Assembly: GCF_007748115.1 (NCBI RefSeq) | Contig: NZ_CP036289.1 | Span: 124,001-188,000 of the forward strand | Origin: Bremerella volcania | Lineage (GTDB): Bacteria; Planctomycetota; Planctomycetia; Pirellulales; Pirellulaceae | DNA: 64,000 nucleotides | Reading direction: 5' to 3' | Part shown: positions 56,583 through 61,972 of the stretch, one piece after another | Layout: each line of letters starts with the position of its first letter | Numbering within the stretch: position 1 is the stretch's first letter | The notes under the pieces: model-generated | The model's input: only the letters and a program-made list of their open reading frames with translations | What the model was told of the DNA's origin: nothing | Database searches by the model: none | Translations under genes and position numbers: made by a program

Positions 56583-56655
56583 TGACAAAATTGCAGCCTA
56601 CAGGTGATACGCTGATCATCCTATAAACAAGTTCATCCGCTTACGCAAGCTCGCA

Positions 56656-57390
56656 ATGTCGCTGCAGGTCTATAATTACGAATCGGGTACTGTCGGATCG
56701 AGCGCGGATTCGCCTGGCGCACATTTACGATTTGTATTTGAAGACCACGCATGCCCAATTGGCAGCACAGCATTCGACCTGCTCTATTCACTGGACGTTA
56801 GCGACCCCCACATAGATATCGCCCTGCCCGGAGTCACACGCGTACCCCTCATCTACAAGGTTAGGGACCCTGACTTCTCTGAGTTGGCCTACCGCGTTAC
56901 CTCTGACAACCAAATAGTCATCGTCGGCGACGAAGCTCCAGTCAACTTGCCGTGCCTTGATGAACAAAAAGCGGTGAAATTCGGCTTCAAATCAGAAGTC
57001 AATGATCGTAGCAAGGCAGAGGACGCCTTAAAGTGGGCGGGCATTTTCGGACTGGAACATCTTTCCGACAGCGAGATGAATCGTGCGGTGGGAATTGTTG
57101 ATGAACTATGGCGAGGAGATTGGGAAGGGCATTGCATAACGCCCATTCATCTGTACGAATCTAAAGCGGACATTGTGCGTGGCGAATATTTGCGGCCATT
57201 CTATCAAAGCAAATGGTTTTCCTGCGGTGATTTCGACCGCGGTTGCCGGTACAACGAATCAGATGCAACAGTACGGGCCTTCGCGACGTATGAGCAGGAT
57301 CGAAACGCCCCTCTTTTTGGCAGCATGTCGCCGCTGCTCGTGTTTACGTTCTGTCCGATTTGCCGATGCATCAATGTCGAAAACCAGTGA
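56656..57390 (+). CDS. Cassette-like gene, unknown function
   Basis: The 244-residue product has no recognised family, no signal peptide and no membrane segment. It ends in a Cys-rich stretch, FTFCPICRCINVENQ, with a CPIC pair that could bind zinc. Codon use and base composition are more AT-rich than the neighbours. It lies between a GTTAGGC site and an attC-like palindrome and is the only gene in that interval, as in a single integron cassette. No promoter or clear ribosome-binding site is seen. It probably came in by transfer. Confidence 0.7.
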   Translation: MSLQVYNYESGTVGSSADSPGAHLRFVFEDHACPIGSTAFDLLYSLDVSDPHIDIALPGVTRVPLIYKVRDPDFSELAYRVTSDNQIVIVGDEAPVNLPCLDEQKAVKFGFKSEVNDRSKAEDALKWAGIFGLEHLSDSEMNRAVGIVDELWRGDWEGHCITPIHLYESKADIVRGEYLRPFYQSKWFSCGDFDRGCRYNESDATVRAFATYEQDRNAPLFGSMSPLLVFTFCPICRCINVENQ

Positions 57391-57395
57391 GACGG

Positions 57396-57484
57396 GATGA
57401 ACCATGCGTTGGACCGAAGCACCGCATGGCGCGTTTACAAATGGAAACCACATGGGCGGTGCTCGGTCAACGCCGCCGTTCTTG
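57396..57484 (+). repeat. attC-like imperfect palindrome
   Basis: The arm GCGTTGGACCGAAGCACCGC (57407-57426 region) pairs with GCGGTGCTCGGTCAACGC (about 57455-57472) with one unpaired extra base in the left arm, and an outer GAAC (57399-57402) can pair with GTTC (57478-57481). The loop is about 28 bases. Size (~85-90 bp), extra-helical base and position 6-10 bases after the cassette-like gene's stop are all typical of integron attC sites. The outer boxes do not match RYYYAAC/GTTRRRY strictly, so it is degenerate or divergent. Confidence 0.6.
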
Positions 57485-57689
57485 CCAAGTACCTGGCTGA
57501 TCGTAATGAGTCTCGCCATTCAAACAGCGTAAGGAGGGCGTGACATTTGCCGTCCTTAGCTCAAAAAGGACGGTTCGACCGGCTCCCTTGCAAGGTGAGG
57601 GTTTCTTGAGCGGCGATTGAAGAATTACGCAACTTCGTGTTCTGGAAAGAAGCGGATCACCGACCGAGCAACCTCTCGACTTCGGCAAC

Positions 57690-57728
57690 ATGCCCACTCT
57701 CCCCCGCAGACGGTGGCGAGGGGACAAG
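57690..57728. repeat. Intergenic imperfect palindrome, family copy 5
   Basis: The unit reads CCCACTCTCCCCCGCAGACG then GTGGCGAGGGGACAAG, closest to the copy at 30135 in its right arm. It lies just before the 3' end of csaA-like gene. With the others it shows a dispersed intergenic repeat family. Confidence 0.5.
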
Positions 57729-57734
57729 AGGCGT

Positions 57735-58073
57735 TCACGCCAAGCGATTGCCGTTGCTCGTTGGTTTATCGGGCACAGCTAACGTGACGGCTCCGTCTTC
57801 GCCGTAGAAGCCGGTTACCAGCACCTCACTGCGGATGGGACCGATCTGTTTCGGGGGGAAGTTGGTGACGGCGATGATCTGTTTGCCGAGCAGTTCTTCC
57901 TTCGTGTAGAGCTGCGTGATTTGGGCGCTCGATTTTTTAATGCCCAGCAGAACGCCGAAGTCGACCATCAGCTTGTACGCAGGCCTGTGGGCCTCGGGGA
58001 AATCTTCGACTTCGACGATCGTGCCGACGCGCAGCTGGACGGCTTCGAAGTCGCTCCAGGTTATCTCTGACAT
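57735..58073 (-). CDS. csaA: CsaA-like tRNA-binding domain protein
   Basis: The 112-residue protein is a single tRNA-binding (EMAP/OB-fold) domain as in CsaA: VQLRVGTIVEVEDFPEAHRP near the start, SSAQITQLY in the centre, and ITNFPPKQIG-type residues (here VTNFPPKQIGP) followed by SEVLVTGFY. CsaA is a small dimeric chaperone-like RNA-binding protein. Its start lies 4 bases after the stop of the receiver-domain gene, so both are in one operon. Confidence 0.92.
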   Translation of the reverse strand: MSEITWSDFEAVQLRVGTIVEVEDFPEAHRPAYKLMVDFGVLLGIKKSSAQITQLYTKEELLGKQIIAVTNFPPKQIGPIRSEVLVTGFYGEDGAVTLAVPDKPTSNGNRLA

Positions 58074-58077
58074 GGCG

Positions 58078-58449
58078 CTATCCTAGAAAGGGCTCCAGCT
58101 TTTTCAGGGTGGTCTCTTTGCCCAGGTCGCGCTTGCCGAAACCGGGGACGGCACCGGCTGCCTGGGCTGCGGCTTGGGCCTCCTCGTAGTTCGAAAGCAT
58201 CATCACCGGGATATCCTTCAGCTGCTCGTTCGCTTTCAGATCGATCAGAATCTCGATTCCATCGGAATGATCGCGGTCGAGCTTACGATTAATGACCACT
58301 AAAGCGAACGTTTGTTCGCGCAGCATTTTTAAGGTGTCGGCCGGACCGTGCGACTGAAGCACCTTGGCGTCGAAGTTGCGCTCGATCAGGCTCTTGAGCG
58401 AGCCATGATCGTAACCACAGTTTCCGACGTCGAGAACTTGTTTAGGCAT
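58078..58449 (-). CDS. Receiver-like domain lacking the phospho-acceptor Asp
   Basis: The 123-residue product from the ATG at 58449 has the fold of a CheY-like receiver (beta-alpha repeats; VMMLSNYEEAQAAAQAAGAV near the Thr/Lys region). At the phosphorylation position it reads VVINRKLDRD, Asn instead of Asp, and the usual acidic pair near the N-terminus is replaced by DVGNCG. It is probably an unphosphorylated pseudo-receiver for protein interaction. An upstream extension to 58509 adds residues without match. It is co-transcribed with csaA. Confidence 0.78.
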   Translation of the reverse strand: MPKQVLDVGNCGYDHGSLKSLIERNFDAKVLQSHGPADTLKMLREQTFALVVINRKLDRDHSDGIEILIDLKANEQLKDIPVMMLSNYEEAQAAAQAAGAVPGFGKRDLGKETTLKKLEPFLG

Positions 58450-58481
58450 CGTCTGAGTTCCAGGGAAAGAGAGGAAGAGGG

Positions 58482-58514
58482 ACGAACCACGGATGGCACG
58501 GATGAACACGGATA
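58482..58514. repeat. Left half of a REP-like repeat, IS target
   Basis: The sequence GAACCACGGATGGCACGG and following ATGAACACGGATA has the serial ACGGAT pattern of a widespread bacterial REP-like repeat. Its complement ATCCGTGGTT appears at 59954-59963 on the other side of the IS. The repeat was therefore split by the insertion. Confidence 0.6.
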
Positions 58515-58531
58515 GGGGAGGAATGTTTCAA

Positions 58532-58545
58532 CAACCGGGTGGCCC
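58532..58545 (+). repeat. IS1111 left inverted repeat
   Basis: CAACCGGGTGGCCC; exact complement of the right repeat at 59930-59943. The truncated copy at 27563 keeps only the inner part with one change (GGGATGGCCC). Confidence 0.9.
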
Positions 58546-58577
58546 AGAGATAGCTCTCTGGATAGGGATGAAGACCC

Positions 58578-58635
58578 GTTGCTCCTAGGGTTTACTACGA
58601 GTGTGTTAGTAACCCATAAACCCAAAAGGAGCAAC
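58578..58635 (+). promoter_or_regulatory. Hairpin hiding the transposase ribosome-binding site
   Basis: GTTGCTCCTAGGGTTTA pairs with TAAACCCAAAAGGAGCAAC, with a few mismatched bases, across a ~22-base loop that can itself form TTACT/AGTAA. The strong Shine-Dalgarno AAGGAG (58626-58631), nine bases before the ATG, lies in the right arm. The stem would block translation when long transcripts read in from outside, a known way to keep IS activity low. The truncated copy preserves it exactly. Confidence 0.7.
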
Positions 58636-58640
58636 GAGCG

Positions 58641-59681
58641 ATGCCTAGTTTACCAACTTTCGTCGGGCTTGATTACCATCAGGATTTGGTTCAGGTGTGT
58701 GTTTTGGATTCGGAAGGGCGGACGCTGGCGAATCGGTCGGTGCGGAATGAGGCTGATTTGATTGCCCGCTTTGCGTTGCAGCATGGCACGCCGCAACGCG
58801 TGGCGATCGAGGCCTGTTGCGGGGCGGCCGATCTGGCCGAGGAACTGGTCACCCATCGCAATTTGCCGGTGCAGCTGGCTCATCCAGGCTACGTCGCACG
58901 GATGAAGCGTTCGCCTGACAAAACCGACCTGGCCGATGCCCAACTGCTGGCCGATCTGGCTCGCGTCAATTACCTGCCGAGCGTGTGGCTGGCCCCCGAA
59001 GCAACGCGGCAACTGCGACGCCTGGTCCGCCATCGGGCTCAATTGGTGCGGCGGCGGCGGGACGTTAAACTGCGGATTCGTGGGCTTTTACGAGAAAACC
59101 GGGTGCCTTCACCGGGCGGCACGCCTTGGACGAAGAAGTGGCTCACATGGCTGCAGGAAACAGACGACTTGGCACCAAGCGACCGGTGGCTTGTGGAAGA
59201 CCACCTCGAGGAATTGACTTCCCTGGGGCGTCGCATCCGTGCTGTGGAAGCCAAGATCAGGCACACGGTCGAAGACGATCCGGTCGTTGCGAAGCTTCTG
59301 ACAATGCCCGGCGTGGGGCTGGTGACGGCGGTTACGCTTCGCGCCGAGATCGGTCGCTTCGATCGCTTCACGCGTGGCAAGCAACTGGCTCGGTTCTGCG
59401 GAGTGACGCCTCGCAATGCCAGCAGTGGACAACGTCAGGCAGATGCAGGACTGATCAAGGCCGGCAACCCCGACCTGCGGACTGTGTTGATCGAATTGGG
59501 GCATCGACTGATTCGACAAACAAGTGGCCCATGGACCAAGCTAGCGACCGGCATGCTGAGTCGAGGCAAACCGAAGAACGTGGTGGTCGCGGCGGTCGCC
59601 AATCGTTGGGTTCGCTGGCTGCACCACGAACTACGCCGCGAAACGCCCCAAGCGGATCGCGTTTTAGAGCAAGCCGTTTAA
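58641..59681 (+). CDS. IS110-family transposase (IS1111 group)
   Basis: The 346-residue protein has the N-terminal DEDD RuvC-like domain with Asp11 (GLDYHQD), Glu57 (AIEACCG), Asp96 and Asp99 (DKTDLADAQLLADL), and the C-terminal Tnp_20 domain (TMPGVGLVTAVTLRAEIGRF; FCGVTPRNASSGQ) with the presumed catalytic serine at 261 or 262. This is the recombinase that in the IS110 family works with a bridge RNA. The frame is intact, so the element may be active. It starts nine bases after AAGGAG. Confidence 0.95.
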   Translation: MPSLPTFVGLDYHQDLVQVCVLDSEGRTLANRSVRNEADLIARFALQHGTPQRVAIEACCGAADLAEELVTHRNLPVQLAHPGYVARMKRSPDKTDLADAQLLADLARVNYLPSVWLAPEATRQLRRLVRHRAQLVRRRRDVKLRIRGLLRENRVPSPGGTPWTKKWLTWLQETDDLAPSDRWLVEDHLEELTSLGRRIRAVEAKIRHTVEDDPVVAKLLTMPGVGLVTAVTLRAEIGRFDRFTRGKQLARFCGVTPRNASSGQRQADAGLIKAGNPDLRTVLIELGHRLIRQTSGPWTKLATGMLSRGKPKNVVVAAVANRWVRWLHHELRRETPQADRVLEQAV

Positions 59682-59929
59682 ATTAAGGAATCCCCACAAC
59701 TCGATAGAACTCTGGGAGATCCTTCGAAAGAAGCGACTGGTCAAGCATTCACCTGTTCCGGCGGGAAGGTACGCTCGTGGTGGCCCTGGGCTCAAGCTCG
59801 TCTCTGGTTAGGGCAGCCTTCCCCTTTACTTCGAAAACACCCACAGGGGCTATCCCACCACGGGAAACGCTCGGATAGAGGAAGGGAACCACCGGTGAAA
59901 ACACTTGACAACGAGTCTGTCTTCATAGA
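59682..59929 (+). ncRNA. Candidate bridge RNA of the IS1111 element
   Basis: The 248 bases between the transposase stop and the right repeat have no frame but can fold. A multi-stem unit is visible: GGAAGG pairs with CCTTCC across ~60 bases, enclosing GCCCT/AGGGC, leaving internal loops. In the IS1111 group the bridge RNA lies downstream of the recombinase. CGGATAGAGGA (59872-59882) resembles CGGATAGGGGAG at the left target flank (58509-58520), as expected of a target-guide loop. The boundaries are not determined. Confidence 0.4.
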
Positions 59930-59943
59930 GGGCCACCCGGTTG
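59930..59943 (-). repeat. IS1111 right inverted repeat
   Basis: GGGCCACCCGGTTG; exact complement of the left repeat. The following flank TTGGATCGTAAATATCCG leads into the right half of the split REP-like repeat. Confidence 0.9.
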
Positions 59944-60049
59944 GATCGTAAATATCCGTGGTTACTCCTCTTCTTCCGTAGGCAATAAAAAACGCCGGAG
60001 CGTCCGTTGGTCACTCCCGCGTCTTAGGATGCGCTGGTAAGCGGTTAGG

Positions 60050-61750
60050 TTACTCGCCCCCTTCGGTGATGGCGAAGAGGTGCGTTTTGTTGGCGATGTA
60101 TAGCACGCCATTGGCAACGATCGGGGTCGAGTAGACCGAGTTGCCCATGTTGATCTCTTCGAGCGGTTCGGCATCGTCCGGATCGGCCGACAGCTTGAAG
60201 ACGGCCACGTCGCCATCTTCGTCACCGATGTAGACGTGATCGTCCACGATCAGGGCCGAACCCCACGCCGCGGCGAACATGTCGTACGTCCAGTTCGGCT
60301 TGCCGGTCTGGGCGTTCAAGCAGTGCAGCAGACCGCTGAAGTCGGCGATGTACAGGATGTCGTCCTTGATCGTGCAGGTACCGATGCTGCGGTGCATCGT
60401 TTCCTCGAATTCGATCTTGCCGTCTCCGTCTTGGTCGTAGGTCGAGTAGTGCCAGATCACGGCGCTGTTCGGATTAGGAACAGCGACTTCGCCATCTTCT
60501 TCGATCACCGCTTGAATGCGGCGATGTTCGATCGGTACACGCTGGCTCCCTTCGATCTTCATGGCCAGTTCCGAGCTGACGTCGCCTCGCTTGGTGGGAT
60601 CGAGACACCAGAGGTGACCTTCTCCTTCGCCGTGTTCCGGGTCCTGACCGACGGCCACGTAGACCTTTTCGTCGTAGACGACCGGGGTAGCGATGATGTT
60701 ATTACGCGTGCCACGACCGCCCAGAACCCACTTCGAGTTCTTCGGGTTGCCGTCGAACTTCCACAGCAGTTCCGGCTTGCCGTCGGTTCCCTTGTCAGCC
60801 TTGAAGGAGTAAACCCAGCCGTCGCCGCCAGCGAAGATTACTTGCGGAACGCCACCCAGTTCAGCTACGGTCGGGCTCGACCATTGACCGTGCAGGATGT
60901 TGGTGTGGGGGGACTTGTCGGTCCAGTAGACTTCGCCGGTGTTCTTATCCATGGCGATGAAGCTGGGGGCTTCGGTCGAAGGAATCACGATGTGCGATTC
61001 GTCGACGCCGTTCGAGGTGTTCACGAACAGGATGTCACCCCGGCAGGTCACCGAGCAGCTGCACATGTTGTGCTGCGAAACGCCCAGGTCTTTCATCATG
61101 TCGAGGACCCAGATGACGTCGGCTTCCTTTTCGCCAGTGAATTCTTCGTCCTTGTAAGGACCGTCGTTTTCGCCGTCGCGGAAGCCTTCGGTGTCGAGGC
61201 AGCGAACTTCACCGCGGCTGGTCACGAACCACAGCTTCTTACCTTCGACGTAAGGAGCACAGCAGACGCCTTGCAGCGGCCAGTCGTGAACGCGGCCGGT
61301 TGGAAGCTTTTCGCTAGAGTGTTGCCACAGGAACTCACCGGTCGCTTCGTCGAAGCAAACCAGGCAGCCCAGGTCGACCTTCGAGGGGTAGCGCTCGATA
61401 TAGCCGCTGCCGTTGTTGGTGCCGACAAAGATCTTGCCGTCGGCGACCACCGGGTTGCCGTACGACTGGCTGCCTAGCGCGGCGACCCACTTGATGTTTT
61501 CGGCATCTTCTTTTTGCCACTCGCCGGTGGTGCGATCGAAGTCGCCGATTTCCCAAGAGGTGGGAATGTTGGTGGCGGTAGGGGTGTTGTTTCGCTTGGA
61601 GTCACCGCCCCATTGCGGCCAATCCTTGGTTACTTCTGCCTTGGCCACTTCGTCCTGAGCGACGACGCGCTCTTCGGGCAAAAGGCCAGCGATCGTCATG
61701 CCAACGCAGGCCGAGCCTACGATAGCCAAGTAAACATACGTCGATTTCAT
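60050..61750 (-). CDS. Secreted PQQ-like beta-propeller protein
   Basis: The product from the ATG at 61750 is 566 residues. It begins with a signal peptide (LAIVGSACVGMTIAGL) followed by repeated propeller blades with the Trp/Asp/Gly signature (DWPQWGGDSKRNNTP; NIKWVAALGSQSYGNPVV; GEFLWQHSSEKL; GKPNWTYDMFAAAWG). PQQ_2-like proteins in planctomycetes lack a known enzyme activity. It lies 222 bases downstream of another PQQ-like gene of the same orientation, which suggests a functional or duplicate pair. The upstream in-frame extension (to 61894) has no signal and is rejected. Confidence 0.9.
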   Translation of the reverse strand: MKSTYVYLAIVGSACVGMTIAGLLPEERVVAQDEVAKAEVTKDWPQWGGDSKRNNTPTATNIPTSWEIGDFDRTTGEWQKEDAENIKWVAALGSQSYGNPVVADGKIFVGTNNGSGYIERYPSKVDLGCLVCFDEATGEFLWQHSSEKLPTGRVHDWPLQGVCCAPYVEGKKLWFVTSRGEVRCLDTEGFRDGENDGPYKDEEFTGEKEADVIWVLDMMKDLGVSQHNMCSCSVTCRGDILFVNTSNGVDESHIVIPSTEAPSFIAMDKNTGEVYWTDKSPHTNILHGQWSSPTVAELGGVPQVIFAGGDGWVYSFKADKGTDGKPELLWKFDGNPKNSKWVLGGRGTRNNIIATPVVYDEKVYVAVGQDPEHGEGEGHLWCLDPTKRGDVSSELAMKIEGSQRVPIEHRRIQAVIEEDGEVAVPNPNSAVIWHYSTYDQDGDGKIEFEETMHRSIGTCTIKDDILYIADFSGLLHCLNAQTGKPNWTYDMFAAAWGSALIVDDHVYIGDEDGDVAVFKLSADPDDAEPLEEINMGNSVYSTPIVANGVLYIANKTHLFAITEGGE

Positions 61751-61972
61751 GGGTTTTATGCTCGTACGTGAACTGTGTGATATGAGGGAGGAATTGAGGA
61801 GGGAGTCCGACATGTCGAATACTTCCATTCTATCTGTCGCGTTCTGGCCGGCTGCGGCTTCGCTAGGCTTCGTTGACCTGCATCGACGGATCAAGTGGAT
61901 TCGCCTGCTTCGGTCGCCTTGCCCAGCTTGCCTCGCCTACGCCACAAACGCGACAACTCTCATGGAAACACT

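Larger units (their letters stand above)
56184..56655. other. Remnant region with integron integrase fragment and att-like site
   Basis: This 472-base stretch has no complete gene. It contains a small hairpin (AGGACG/CGTCCT, 56288-56302), the end of an integron integrase (56312-56485) and a GTTAGGC site (56576-56582). Both elements are listed separately. The composition is lower in GC than flanking genes. Confidence 0.6.
58532..59943 (+). mobile_element. Complete IS110-family element, IS1111 group
   Basis: The ends are marked by perfect 14-base inverted repeats, CAACCGGGTGGCCC at 58532-58545 and GGGCCACCCGGTTG at 59930-59943. Such subterminal repeats define the IS1111 group of IS110 elements. 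A single transposase (58641-59681) has the DEDD and Tnp_20 domains. A short structured leader precedes it and a longer non-coding right end (248 bases) follows. The ends of the actual transferred DNA may lie a few bases outside the repeats. A truncated copy sits at 27563. Confidence 0.88.

Noticed and set aside
57407-57472. Reading of the 57.4-kb palindrome as a simple terminator of the cassette-like gene
   Set aside because: No T-tract follows; a long 28-base loop and the bulged base fit attC better. Kept as attC-like with moderate confidence.
60236-61477. 413-codon plus-strand frame opposite the PQQ-like gene
   Set aside because: Antisense shadow of a conserved propeller gene; low-complexity Val/Arg-rich sequence and no start signal.
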